DNA of 64,000 nucleotides from Trema orientale. Its lineage: Eukaryota; Streptophyta; Magnoliopsida; Rosales; Cannabaceae. The stretch's first letter is position 1; each line of letters begins with the position of its first letter. Under the pieces are notes generated by a model. That model was not told where the DNA came from. It made no database searches and saw only the letters and a list, made by a program, of their open reading frames with translations. A program made the position numbers and the translations under genes. Of this stretch, positions 1 through 10,379 are shown one piece after another. The DNA lies in the NCBI GenBank assembly GCA_002914845.1, contig JXTC01000127.1, forward strand, positions 310,107 to 374,106. Direction: 5' to 3'.

Positions 1-43
1 TTTTTTGTTTTGACTTTTTTAATATTTTTTTTAAATTTCCAGC

Positions 44-69
44 TATTATTATTATTATTATTATTATTA
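44..69. repeat. (ATT)n microsatellite
   Basis: An uninterrupted ATT run of about 26 bp in AT-rich sequence. Bases 1-299 hold no gene that I can see. Confidence 0.9.
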
Positions 70-299
70 ACCCAAATGGTTTTTCCTATTAAAAAATTCT
101 AATTGCTTAAGGAGAATTATAAGAAGTGAAAAAATTTACCAAATGTGACTTGCAAACTGATATGGATTTTGCAGTAATTTGACCCATTCCAGAATTATCG
201 GCAGCAGGGCTGATCGGATCGCTGCATTTTAGACCAACTAACAATATCTTTGCAACATAGTAATGAAAAAAATCAATAATAAAACATCGTTAGACCAAG

Positions 300-591
300 T
301 ATTTGTTAATATACACTCTTTAAAAATAAATAAAGACCATATGGAATACGCAAAGCTGTGACATTCAAATATCTGTGATAGCAGAGCATCTTCGAAACTA
401 GAAAGACATAAGATGATAAGTTAACACAAGAAAAGATAAGCAAATGCACAACATAACAAACAATGAAATGGGAATATTTTTCAATCGAACTTGGTAGTAT
501 ACTGAAGATTAGCAAAAGCATATCTAACCTAACGAGAAAAATATGTTGTTCCCTTGTGTTTTAACCTGCTTAATTCTTCCTTTACTGCAAG
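300..591 (+). repeat. Direct repeat R, left copy
   Basis: About 290 bp closely matching 7520-7813 in the same orientation, with scattered substitutions and small indels. Both copies end at a pyrimidine-rich tract followed by TGCAAG or TGCAGG, which looks like an intron 3' end. Just upstream, CGTTAGACCAAG at 288-299 is the exact reverse complement of 7506-7517. The pair brackets the whole opposed Athila-type block. At 7 kb apart and 290 bp long it is not a target-site duplication. It may be duplicated host sequence or an older transposon; the identity is unknown. Confidence 0.8.
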
Positions 592-609
592 CATTTTCAT
601 AGAGTTATC

Positions 610-2041
610 TGGTGTGTTTTTAGTCTTAGAATGGTTGTTTTTCTAAAAATAAAGTATCTAGTCTAGGTATCTTTGCTTACTTTATTTTAGCTTTTTTTAT
701 TTTTAGTGTTTAAGGTCTAACTTAGTTAATATCTATTTTATTTCTCTAATTTTCTAGTAAAATTGCTGAATTCTGGGTGTGAACTCTGCAGAATTTTTAG
801 TGACAGCCCTTTAGGAGAAAAGCTGAATTTGAGTCGAAAGTTGAAATCAGTTTTGCTGCAACAACGCCGGAGCATAACTGAGTTGCCAGATTCTCTCTAC
901 CTCGCATCTTTTGCGCACAGCTAGCGATAACAGCTGATATTAAATGCCAGCTAAGGGGAGATGATGCTAAAGTGGTCCTCATTCCCTTATTTGGTTGACA
1001 CGTGTGCCAGAGTACCTCACCTACTCTAATATAAAAGGAAAAGGAAGTACTGTAAGAAAGAGAATGGCGGCTCAGCTGATAGAAAAATGGAAAAAGTAAG
1101 AGAAAAGAGGAGAGAGAGAATAGTACAAAGAAGGACAGGACGAAGGAGGAAAGAATACTAGCAAAGAAGAGCTCACATATTCATCATCTAGTTAGAGTTT
1201 TTCCTACTTTTTCTTTTATTCTTCTTTGCGTTAATTTCTTCTTCATTTTCTTATACTTTTCTGTAATCAATAGGTTATTGTGATTTGCTGATTTTTGAAT
1301 CCCAGAACATGAGCTAATTTTTCCTTTGCTGGGATTATGATGAATCTAAGGTTGTAATGACTGCTTGAATGTTGTTTGATGTTTATGGAAATTTTCATTT
1401 GTTCACTCAAGTGAGCTTAATTATTAATTCTAGTTATTATTTGGCCACCAATATCTAGGATAAATAAATTAGGATTAATTCTGAAAAAGGTTAATCTTAG
1501 TTAAATCTAGTTTGAATGATTTTCAGTAGATGTTTGAAATCGTAACGGTATAGGAATATATTGTTACCGTGCATAACCCATAAAACTGATGCTATAAATG
1601 GTGTTTTGAAAACTGGTTCGACATAGCAATATGTTAAATCTAGTTTGAAAAACTTTAAACATAATAAATTCGTAAGACCTTTATATGCATATTGAATTTT
1701 CAGTTAACATGAGTAATTTTGCCATAGCATTGCTACAGCATTTATAGCTAAAATTATAACCGAGGAGGATTTATTATACTAGCTTAATCCCACCACTGAT
1801 TTACAATCAATTGATTAGATCGTGTTATTTTTTGCTTAGTATTTACGATTTTGTCTGCACCCGTTAGTTTTTACTATTTTATTGCAAATTTTTATTGCTC
1901 ATTTCTTAAACTAAGTTGCTTGACATTTAGCATTTACAATCAACTTGGTAATCAATCCATGTGGAGACGATACTCTACTCACTATTATATTACTTATTCG
2001 GCACGTACACTTGCGTAGCAACTAAATCTATAATAAGTTTT
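610..2041 (+). mobile_element. Probable 5' LTR of Athila-type element A
   Basis: This non-coding segment ends directly before a tRNA-Asp primer site. Its last 100 bp, with a 'GTGGAGACGATACTC' stretch and 'CGTACACTTGCGTA', resemble the U5 end of Athila/Tat LTRs. A TATA box lies at 1030-1036. The left end is a guess: homology with repeat R stops at 591 and a TG-start appears near 610. No intact 3' partner LTR is present in the window, so element age cannot be read from LTR divergence. Confidence 0.6.
1030..1036 (+). promoter_or_regulatory. TATA box in LTR of element A
   Basis: TATAAAA in the context CTCTAATATAAAAGG, about 1 kb upstream of the primer-binding site. It is followed by purine-rich leader-like sequence, as expected for the U3/R boundary of a plant LTR promoter. 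Confidence 0.5.
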
Positions 2042-2058
2042 TGGCGCCGTTGCCGGGG
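2042..2058 (+). promoter_or_regulatory. Primer-binding site, tRNA-Asp type
   Basis: TGGCGCCGTTGCCGGGG is complementary to the 3' end of plant tRNA-Asp(GUC). This is the minus-strand primer used by Athila/Tat Ty3/gypsy elements. It fixes the LTR boundary and the plus orientation of element A. Confidence 0.9.
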
Positions 2059-2149
2059 GTTGAAATCACTAAAGTACTTGTAGAAGCTATTTTGTTTTTC
2101 TTGCCTTTGCTTTTTCTTTATTTGTTTGATAGGAACTTACACTCTTTAT

Positions 2150-3680
2150 ATGAATATTCAACGAGACCAAGAGTTGGTGCGCTTAGATCCCAAGATTGAA
2201 AGAACATTCCAAGCAAGGAGAAGTGAGCAACAACAAGGTTTAGCTGGTGTAGAGAGAATGGCTGAAGAAACAATGGCAGATGATAAGGATAGAGCAATCA
2301 GAGAGTATGTTATCCCTGTACTCAATGGGCTGAATCCTAGCATTGTTAGGCCTGAAATTTAAGCACCTCGCTTTGAATTGAAGCCGATGATGTTTCAAAT
2401 GCTCTAAACTATGGGGCAATTCAGTGGGCTACCAATGGAAAATCTCCATCTCCACCTTTGGTTATTCATAGAATATTATGATTCATTCAAGTTGCAAGGA
2501 GTCACGGACGATGCTCTAAGGCTGAAATTATTTCTATACTCTTTAAGATATAGAGCAAGAGCATGGTTGAACTCAATGCCTCCAGATTCAATGGCCACAT
2601 GGAATAACTTGACAGAGAAATTTTGATGAAGTATTTCCCACCAACGAAAAATGCTAAACTTCGAAATAATATTATTTCTTTTCAGCAATTAGATAGGGAA
2701 TCCTTATATAAAGCATGAGAGCGCTTTAAAGAGTTGCTAAGAAAGTGCCCACACCACGGAATCCCTCATTGGATCCAAATAGAGACATCTTAAAATGGCC
2801 TCAACGCGCATACTCGAACAATGGTGGATGCTTCGACCAATGGTGCTCTTCTTGCAAAGTCCTACAATGATGCATATGAGATTTTGGAGCGGATGCCCAA
2901 CAACAATTATCAATGGCCGATTGAAAGAGTTGCTACAAGAAGGCACGTGGCTAGAATCCATGATGTAGATGCAGTCCCGACCTTGACAGCTCAAGTTTCA
3001 TCGCTCTCCAACATTCTACAATCTATGAATATGGCTGCTGGAGCAAATGAAGGGCAATCTGTTGGAGTTTCTTGCGTTTACCGCGGTGAGGGACATTCAT
3101 TTGATATCTGTCCATCTAACCCCGCTTCAATGTGCTATGTGGGAAACTACAACAAGGACGACAATCCATTTTTGAATACTTACAACTAGGGACGGAGGCA
3201 GCGCCCTAATTTCTCATGGAGCAATTAATGAGCTCTAGTTCATATACAACTCCAAATAGACCAACCCAACCACCTGGTTTTCAACAGCATCAACCGCAGC
3301 AATAACAATTTCAAAAACAGCAACCTCTAGAGCAATCTAGCTCTATTGAAGTCCTATTGCAGGAGTATATGGCAAAAAATGATACTATAATTCAGAATCA
3401 GTCAACAATGATCCAAAGCCAAGCAGCTTCACTCAGAAACTTGGAGAATCAAATGGGGCGGTTAGCTAATGCCTTGAACAGCAGACCCCAAGGTTCTTTG
3501 CCAAGTGATACAGAAAATCTGAGGCGTGACGGTAAAAAATATTGCAAATCACATAAAGGCCAGAAGTAAAGTGGAAAAGAGCTGGAAAGGCCTCATGTAA
3601 AGCCTAAACAACAAAGAGAGCCCTCTTCAATCCAAGGAGAAGAGGAGAAAGAAGATAGAGTAGAAAATGTAACTTTTCAG
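2150..3680 (+). pseudogene. gag: Athila-type gag remnant (element A)
   Basis: Broken gag polyprotein that would form the retrotransposon capsid. The likely start is the ATG at 2150 (MNIQRDQELVR). The frame is interrupted after 2361 and near 2410, 2624, 2715 and 2800. Visible landmarks are the Retrotrans_gag core at 2411-2625 (DDALRLKLFLYSLRYRARAW), the NNYQWPIERVA segment near 2905, a zinc knuckle near 3075-3110 with the first cysteines kept (CVYRGEGHSFDIC), and a Q-rich linker with a coiled segment at 3357-3569 (SLRNLENQMGRLANALNSR). After 3680 the sequence jumps straight into the middle of reverse transcriptase, so protease and the N-terminal half of RT are deleted. The family assignment is secure; the element cannot encode a working protein. 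Confidence 0.85.
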
Positions 3681-4512
3681 TGATGCATGATGTCTATTTT
3701 CACGGAAAAATGTGAAGTTTTTATGAATGATTTTTCAATATTTGGGGAGTCTTATGAAGACTGCTTGCTGAACTTAAAAAAAGCTTTGGAGCATTATGAA
3801 GAAACTAACTTGGTCTTAAATTAGGAAAAATGTCATTTTATGGTGCAAGAGGGCATTGTTTTGGGTCAGAGTTTCCAAACACAGCATTGAAGTTGACAAG
3901 GCAAAAATTAAGGTTATTAAGAAGCTACCACCACCGACATTAGTCAAGGGAATCAGAAGTTTTTTCTAACATGCAGGCTTTTACAGGAGATTCATAAAAG
4001 ATTTTTCAAAAATTTCCAAACTACTGTGTACATTGCTGGAGCAAAATAGATCCTTTGAGTTCAATGAGGAGTGTATGCAGGTATTTTTGGAGCTGAAGAA
4101 ACGGCTTGTTTCTGCCCCAATTATAGCAGCTCCGGACTGGTCTTTAGAATTTGAGTTGATGTTGATGTGTGATGCGAGTGATCATGCAGTTGAGACTACA
4201 TTGGGACAAAGAAAGGGAAAATATTTCATTCCATTTATTACAGCAGCAGTACTTTGTCTGATAACTGAACTACACCACTACTGAGAAGGAGCTCCTAGTT
4301 GTTGTTTTCACTTTCGACAAATTCAGAGCTTATCTTGTGGGAACAGAGGTCACTATTTACACTAATCATTCAGGAAACAATCTCATTGCAAAGACGGATG
4401 CCAAACCGAAGTTGATCAAATGGATACTGATGTTGCAAGAGTTTGATTTAGAGATAAGAGATAGGAAGGGCTCCGAAAATCAAGTGGCTGATCATCTGTC
4501 AAGATTCCAATG
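3681..4512 (+). pseudogene. pol: RT C-terminus and RNase H remnant (element A)
   Basis: C-terminal half of reverse transcriptase joined directly to gag. It begins around CMMSIFTEKCEVFMNDFSIFG, where the catalytic Y/FxDD motif reads FMND. This is followed by the thumb, with frameshifts between 3820 and 4030. RNase H-like sequence occupies 4033-4284 (FELMLMCDASDHAVETTLGQ) and 4337-4512, ending at the typical 'DLEIRDRKGSENQVADHLSR'. Integrase is absent: the frame runs at 4513 into non-coding sequence typical of the region before the 3' LTR. A very similar protein is encoded on the opposite strand at 5136-6360, so elements A and B are the same family. Confidence 0.85.
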
Positions 4513-4632
4513 GGGCTACCGCCTAGCTGTAACAGGGAGTTCTCACCCCTTTTGTCTTTTTTTATTTCTCTGTTTTTCAGTTTGTGTCATAGTGGGGACA
4601 CTGCTTGTTTTAAGACTGCCTCACCCCGTATT
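4513..4632 (+). other. Athila 3' non-coding relic at the A/B junction
   Basis: A T-rich stretch followed by GTGTCATAGTGGGGACACTG, resembling the short conserved sequence between pol and the 3' LTR of Athila-type elements. It marks where element A (plus) meets element B (minus); the exact breakpoint is not resolved. Confidence 0.4.
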
Positions 4633-5126
4633 TTGCTAAGAGATTTTCAAACTGCTTGTTGCCAAAGTGTGCTTCTTCATCATTTATGATGGCTCTCGGA
4701 GTGCCATAGCATGTGAAAATATTTTTGTGCAAGAACTTTACCACCACCTTAGAATCATTTGTGGTGGAACGCCGAAGCTTCCACCCATTTAGACACATAG
4801 TCCACAGCTGCCAAGATATAAAGATTCCCAAAAGACGGAAGAAATGGTCCCATGAAATCTATGCCCCACACATCAAATAACTTAACTTCCAAAATATTGT
4901 TTAAGGGCATTTCATGTCTTTGTGAGATATTTTCAACTCTTTGGCATCTATCACAAGTCTTGGCAAATTCATGAGCATCTTTGAAGATGGTTGGCCAATA
5001 ATAGCTCGATCGCAAGACCTTGGCAGCCGTTCTAAAACCTCCAAAATATCCTCCATACGGAGATGAATGGCAGTGGTGTAAGATACCATGAATTTCCTGG
5101 TTGGGGACGCACGTCCTCAAAATCAA
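4610..5126 (-). pseudogene. pol: Integrase remnant (element B)
   Basis: Reading from 5126 down, this has an H2C2 zinc-binding region (HHCHSSPYGGYFGG, then TCDRCQRV) and an integrase core. The first catalytic Asp is in VWGIDFMGPF. After a frameshift near 4755-4831 the second is in IINDEEAHFG. The core is cut near 4632 (LLAKYGV) before the third catalytic residue, Glu, and the whole C-terminal domain is missing. It lies downstream of RNase H of the same element, in normal gypsy order (RT-RH-IN). It would have inserted cDNA into chromosomes; it is inactive here. Confidence 0.85.
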
Positions 5127-5135
5127 ATCTGAATA

Positions 5136-6123
5136 TTACTTATATAGGAAAGGCTCATCCCAGCAATAAGTTTTCACAGCATGAAAGAACTTCTTCAGCT
5201 GCTGGTTATTTATATTCAGTAGGAGTAGTCCATTAACCAAATAATTAGCAAAGTTTGCATACCATGGAACAACCACCTGTTGCACAATTAGAAGTTGTTC
5301 ATCCGAGAATGTCTCTCGATTGGGCTCTTTAATATCTTTTTCACCCCCCACTTCCAATCTTGTCAAATGATCTGCAATTTGATTTTTAGAGCCCTTCCTA
5401 TCTCTTATCTCCAAATCAAACTCTTGCAACATCAGTATTCATCTGATCAACCTCGGTTTGGCATCCATATTTGCAATGAGATACTCGATTGCTGAATGAT
5501 CAGTGTAAACAGTGACCTCTGTTCCCATAAGATAAGCTCTGAATTTGTCGAAAGCGAAAACAGCAGCTAGAGCTCTTTCTCAGTAGTGGTATAGTTCAAC
5601 TGGGCATCAGACAAGGTCCTGCTGCTATAGTAAATGGAATGAAATATCTTCCCTTTTTTTTGTCCCAATACAGCCCCAACTGCATGATCACTTGCATAAC
5701 ACATCAACTCAAAGAGTAAAGACCAATCCCGAGCTACTATAATTGGTGTAGAAATAAGGCGTCTCTTCAGCTCCAAAAATGACCGCATACACTCCTCATT
5801 GAACTCAAAGGATCTGTTTTGCTCCAGTAATGTACACAGTGGTTTGGAAATTTCTGAAAAATCTTTTCTGAATCTCCTATAAAGCCAGCATGTCCCAAAA
5901 AACTCCTTATTTTCTTGACTGATATCGGTGGTGGTAGCTTCTTAGTAACCTCAATTTTTTCCTTGTCCACTTCAATATCGTGTTTAGAAACTCTATGACC
6001 CAAAACAATGTCCTCTTGCACCATAAAATGGCATTTTTCCCAATTTAAGACGGAGTTACTTTCTTTACAGCACTCCAAAACTTTTTCTAAGTTCAGCAAG
6101 CAGTCTTCATAAGACCTCCCCAA
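5136..6123 (-). pseudogene. pol: RT thumb and RNase H remnant (element B)
   Basis: In minus-strand order, 6123-5767 encodes the RT connection (LNWEKCHFMVQEDIVLGHRV, KLPPPISVKKIRSFLGHAGF). Next, 5788-5567 encodes RNase H-like sequence (FELMCYASDHAVGAVLGQ, YTTTEKEL), and 5432-5136 carries the RNase H end (EIRDRKGSKNQIADHLTRL) and the linker to integrase. Several frameshifts separate the blocks. Domain order and wording match Athila-lineage pol. It is closely similar to 3681-4512 on the other strand. Confidence 0.85.
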
Positions 6124-6878
6124 ATACTAAAAAATCATTGATAAAAACTTCAAGAGTCTTCTCTACCATATCCGTGAAAATAGAAATCATGCATCGCTGA
6201 AAAGTTGCTGAAGCATTGCAGAGTCCGAATGGCATTCCTGAAAGCAAATGTTCCATAGGGGCAGGTGAAGGTTGTCTTTTTCTGATCTTCTGGTACTGTG
6301 GCAATCTGGTTGTAGCCTGAGTATCCACCCAAGAAACAGTAATACCCCTTACCAACTAATCTATCGAGCATTTGGTCAATGAACTGTAATGGGGAGTGGT
6401 CTTTTCTTGTGGCTTTGTTGAGCTTTCTTTAGTCCATACACACCCTCCAACCAGATACTGTTCTTATGGGTATTAACTCATTATTATCATTAGCCACCAC
6501 TGTAACACCTCCCTTTTTCGGCACACATTGAACTGGGCTGACCCAAGATCTGTCTGAAATAGAGTAGATTATCCCTGCATCTAGCCACTTGATCACCTCT
6601 TTCTTCACAATTTCCTTCATAGTTGGGTTTAGTCTTCGCTGTTGTTCCATAGGATTACTGTAGCAATCCTCCAGTAAAATCTTATGCATGCAGATTGTAG
6701 GGTTGATTCCTTTGATATCTGCAATTGTCCACCCTATTGCCTTCTTGAACTTTCTAAGTGCTGCAAGTAATTGCTGCTCTTGCCCCAAACTCAAAGCCGA
6801 AGAAATAATCGTCGGTAACGTATTTGAGTCACCCAAATATGAATACTTCAAGTGAGAGGGCAATGGTTTCAACTCCAA
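6107..6878 (-). pseudogene. pol: Reverse transcriptase remnant (element B)
   Basis: RVT_1-type reverse transcriptase of an Athila-lineage element. From 6878: LPSHLKYSYLGDSNTLPTII, the WLDAGIIYSISDRSWVSPVQ finger, VPKKGGVTVV, then GWRVCMD and a stop. The palm resumes with YCFLGGYSGYNQIA and TFTCPYGTFAFR, then GLCNASATFQRCM. The catalytic motif reads FINDFLVFG, so the first Asp of the usual DD pair is Asn, as in element A (FMND). At least one internal stop and two frameshifts are present. The enzyme would copy RNA to cDNA; this copy is dead. Confidence 0.85.
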
Positions 6879-6947
6879 AGCTGAGGGTTCTTCAATAGAT
6901 AGTTTAGAAGGCTTGAAATTCCTCTCTAATAATTCAAGAGATTCAAA

Positions 6948-7421
6948 TTATTTTCCCAGTCTAGCAAGTGACTGCTTTGTCTCCACCCGTGGGACATAGC
7001 CGTCTTCTACGATTTCTTCCTCAAAATCGGCCTTTGTGGACACCGAGAACAGCTTGTTGTCACAAGCTTTCTGAAATTCGTTAATCACAAGCGAATCTAG
7101 GACATTAATGGCTGAACATTCTTCTATCTCATCTGGAAATTGCAAAGCTTTGAATACGTTGAAAGTGGCCTACTCATCATCAACTCGCATCGTGAACTCT
7201 CCTTTTTGCACATCAGTCAACGTCCTTCCAATAGCGAGAAACGGCCTACCTAAGATTATAGGCACCTCCTTGTCAGCCTGATAGTCTAACATAATAAAAT
7301 CCACATGGATTATGAACTTATCCATCCGAACTAAAATATCTTCTATTTTTCCTTTGGGATGAGCAAAAGATCTATCTGCAAGGACTGCAAAAAATCTATC
7401 TTCTATTTTTATCCCCGGCAA
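6948..7421 (-). pseudogene. pol: Aspartic protease C-terminal half and linker (element B)
   Basis: From 7421: IKIEDRFFAVLADRSFAHPK, a 'DFIMLDYQADKEVPIILGRP' block and FTMRVDDE, the distal half of a gypsy aspartic protease. A linker to RT follows at 7145-6948. The catalytic D-L/T-G-A/S-S segment that should precede this block is missing, because the frame begins inside the primer-binding-site sequence. Gag and the protease N-terminus are therefore deleted. It would have cut the Gag-Pol polyprotein; without its catalytic loop it could not. Confidence 0.85.
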
Positions 7422-7427
7422 CGGCGC
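7413..7427 (-). promoter_or_regulatory. Inverted tRNA-Asp primer-binding site (element B)
   Basis: CCCCGGCAACGGCGC is the reverse complement of 15 of the 17 bases of the primer site at 2042. It is fused directly to protease coding sequence on the minus strand. On its other side (7430-7457), 'AAATCACTAAAGCACTTGTA' matches the element A leader at 2063-2082 but in plus orientation. The breakpoint therefore lies at the PBS, whose GGCGCC core is palindromic. Confidence 0.8.
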
Positions 7428-7519
7428 TGAAAGTTAAAATCACTAAAGCACTTGTAATTTCTAGTGGATTGAAATCACTAAATCACAGAGTATAGTGGAT
7501 TGATACTTGGTCTAACGAG
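7428..7519 (+). other. Displaced leader relic with short internal repeat
   Basis: Contains two copies of a leader-like phrase (AAAATCACTAAAGCACTTG and GAAATCACTAAATCAC). The first matches the plus-strand leader of element A. No gene. Confidence 0.45.
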
Positions 7520-7813
7520 TATCTATTAATATACGCTTTTTAAAAATAAATAAAGGCCATATGGAATACACAAAGCTGTGACATTCGAATATCTATGATA
7601 GCAGAATATCTTTGAAACTAGAAAGACATAAGATGATAAGTTAACCCATGAAAAGATAAGCAAATGCACAACATAACAAACAATGAAAAGAGAATATTTT
7701 TCAATCTAACTTGGTAGTATACTGAAGATTAGCAAACACATATCTAACGTAAAGACGAGAAAAATATGTTGTTCCTTTGTGTTTTATCCTGCTTAATTCT
7801 TCTTTCATTGCAG
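7520..7813 (+). repeat. Direct repeat R, right copy
   Basis: Second copy of 300-591, same orientation, ending in a splice-acceptor-like TTTCATTGCAG. Unlike the left copy it is followed by exon-like sequence, so it may keep the ancestral context. Confidence 0.8.
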
Positions 7814-8200
7814 GCTACTAATGCAACTGACAATATAAACACTGAAGCAGCAAGAAGACTCTAATGCCAGGCAAAACAAATGTAAAGAACTAGACATGAA
7901 ATCTTCACTTGATATAGCACTTTCCAAGATACTCGATTCGAACACTCGTATGAAAGAAACGAATAAATTTACCGAACTCAAATTTTTGTCGACGGTGAGA
8001 CTAATCAAAGTTGCTCTATTTTTGGGCGAATTTATGAAACCAATCAAGACCTCAACTCTGCTCTGAAGAAGAAATGAGTCCCACTCAACAAATATTCTTA
8101 TCTTAGTTTTAATGGCTGCATCATTAGAGATGATTTTATCTTTTTGATGAACAAAGTCAATTTCAAGTCTCAACTACGGTTTTTAGTCTACAAAATGTGG
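7814..8200 (+). other. Exon-like unidentified sequence
   Basis: After the acceptor-like TGCAG, an open stretch reads ATNATDNINTEAARRL and then stops. In a shifted frame the sequence continues KELDMKSSLDIALSKILDSN and on to LIKVALFLGEF, ending near 8066. It looks like degraded coding sequence on the plus strand, but I do not recognise a family. The minus-strand ORF over 7805-8173 is more likely a shadow, although this region also lies where gag of the minus-strand copia element (PBS at 8392) would be. Confidence 0.25.
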
Positions 8201-8391
8201 AGCACCTCTCCACTGGCAAAGAGGGCTACCTGGTTTTCAAGGTCTGTAAATGCTCAATCCAGCATAGTTTGCTGATACTGAGTCCCGATCTATCTTCTCC
8301 AACCATCGCTTTTTACTTTTGACTTTTCGTATAAGTGATCAGTACCGTATATGTGAATAGTAATATACGTATGAACAATACTCAATCTGGC

Positions 8392-8403
8392 GCTCTGATA
8401 CCA
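8392..8403 (-). promoter_or_regulatory. Copia primer-binding site, tRNA-iMet type
   Basis: On the minus strand this reads TGGTATCAGAGC, the standard initiator-tRNA-Met primer site of plant Ty1/copia elements. It shows that a copia element points toward lower coordinates with its 5' LTR just to the right. Confidence 0.85.
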
Positions 8404-8950
8404 GTTAGGAAAAAAAACCTTTTTAGTAAACATGCAAAATTGCGAAAGCGATAAATAAAGCGAAATAAGACACAATTTACGTGATTCACTAATTTAGCTA
8501 CGTCCACGGGATTACTGCAGATCTTTCACTATAGGGAGAAAAATTTACAGTATTTATAAACACTCATAATTCACAACCCTAACCCCAATCACACCGAAGA
8601 ATTTTTCTAATAAATTCTCTCAAGAACTTCTTAACTGAAACTCTTTCTTTATCTCTCTATATTGAGATTTTTTTTCTTTTGCTGGGATACAAAATAGAGT
8701 TGTGAAGGGGTCTATTTATAGGCTAAAACATTTCCCCTTCACATGGTTGGTAGCCTACAATGGCTGCCCATTTTTAACAAAATTAGGCTTGGATGGTAGG
8801 AGCAAAAAAAATATGCTCTTATATTTCATTGTCAAAAAATGCGACTGGCCACCGTTTTTGACTGCCCACATTCTTCGACAATTTGACTACCAACATTCTT
8901 TGACAAATCTTTCCCAAATTTGTGTCTTTTTCAAGATTTGAATTTGGAGA
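8404..8950 (-). mobile_element. Copia 5' LTR, minus strand (right end uncertain)
   Basis: Adjoins the tRNA-Met primer site. On the minus strand it contains TAGGCTATAAATAGACCC-like promoter sequence (plus 8711-8725). Near the PBS it carries a conserved CCCGTGGACGTAGC...CACGTAAA phrase (plus 8482-8518) that I associate with R/U5 of plant copia LTRs. The start of the LTR is not defined; 8950 is approximate. The plus-strand copia pol that begins soon after is a different, oppositely oriented element. Confidence 0.6.
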
Positions 8951-9059
8951 AGATGATTGACGATGTTGAAATGTGTTCGGGACTCTATTCTCAAAATCAC
9001 AGATCATCTTGAAAGGCAACCTCAATCAACAGTTGGTGAAAAACTGTCTCTCTTCTTCT

Positions 9060-10255
9060 ATCTCCAATAACGATGGTGAAATTATGTTGTAGCACTATCG
9101 TTTAGGTCACCCAAATTTTATGTATCTGAAAAAATGTTTCCCAAAACTGTTCAATAAAAGTTTTTCCAGTGTGAGATATGTCAGCTCTCAAAGCATGTTC
9201 ATAATTCATACCCTATTCAACCTTATATATCAACTCACCCTTTTTCATTGATACATAGTAATATATGGGGCCCACCTCAGGTAAGAAATATAAACAGGTT
9301 CTATATGGTTTGTTTCTTTTGTAGATGATCACACTAGAATTACTTGGATTTTTTGATGAAAGAGAAATCTGAATTAAGTCAAATTTTCAAAAACTTTCAT
9401 AACATGGTTCAAACTCAATTCAAGGCTTTGAATACAAGTGCTGAAAATATATAAAGGATTATTTCAACTCTACTCCTAGTGAATTCCTAAACAAAGAGGG
9501 TATTGTCCATCAAAGTTCATGTATCGATACCCCTCAGGAAAATGGGATAGCTGAGAGGAAAAACAGACATTTGTTAGAAGTTGCAAGATCTCTACTGTTT
9601 TCAACAAATGTTCCATACACATTTTAGGGAGAAGTCGTACTCAGTGTAGCCTATCTCATCAATAGAATGCCCTCTCGTGTGTTGAGTTTTCAAACACCAT
9701 GCCAGCTTCTCAAAGCCTTTCCTAATACTCGGTTCATTACCACCCTTCCACCCAAAATATTTGGATATATGTAGCCTTTATTCACAATGACCATCAAAAC
9801 CGTTCCAAGCTTGACCCACGGACAATAAAGTGTTTATTCCTAGGTTACTCATAAAAACAAAAAGGTATAAGTGTTATTCTCCCAATACTAGGAAGTTCTA
9901 CAATACCATGGATGTCACATTCTTTGAAACACAGCCCTATTACCCCAAAACAGATATTCAGGAGGAGAATAGAATTCAAGAATGTCAGTTTTGGGAAACA
10001 GCGATACCCATAGCTGAAACACTTACACCACCTATAACCGAGACCTCCCAAATTAATAGTCCAACGAACATCCAACAATTCGACATCAACACTACTACTA
10101 AGCCAAGTACCCCTGTTCAAAATACTCAATCTCAGACTGTTAACAACAGTGAGTTCATTGTCTATTCAAGGAAAAAGAAGAATTTAGAGAATATAGAGAA
10201 TCAAACAAAAGACGAGCCAAGCCACAAAGAAGAACCAAATCCAAATCTGGCATGA
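9060..10255 (+). pseudogene. pol: Copia integrase region (element D)
   Basis: Degenerate Ty1/copia pol. A GAG-pre-integrase/zinc-finger relic near 9160-9200 (CEICQLSKH after correcting the frame) is followed by the integrase core: SLIHSNIWGP near 9240, [20 protein letters not shown] near 9498-9557 with the catalytic Glu retained, and LINRMPSRVLSFQTP near 9655. An open frame at 9830-10255 covers the integrase C-terminus and the variable spacer before RT. Many stops and frameshifts interrupt 9060-9830. No gag is visible upstream. The neighbouring RT, RNase H and 3' LTR at 10380-12270 complete the element. Confidence 0.8.
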
Positions 10256-10379
10256 CAAAAACACAGTCAGTTCTAAGAATGATACTTTTTCTTATCAGCA
10301 ATCAGATAATGATCTGGATATTCCAATTGCTACAAGAAAAGGCACTAGATCCTGCACAAATCATCCAATCTACAACTTT

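Noticed and set aside
300..7813. Repeat R as the LTR pair of one element
   Set aside because: The copies lack TG...CA ends. The left copy lies upstream of the LTR-like segment that adjoins the primer site, and the right one runs into exon-like sequence.
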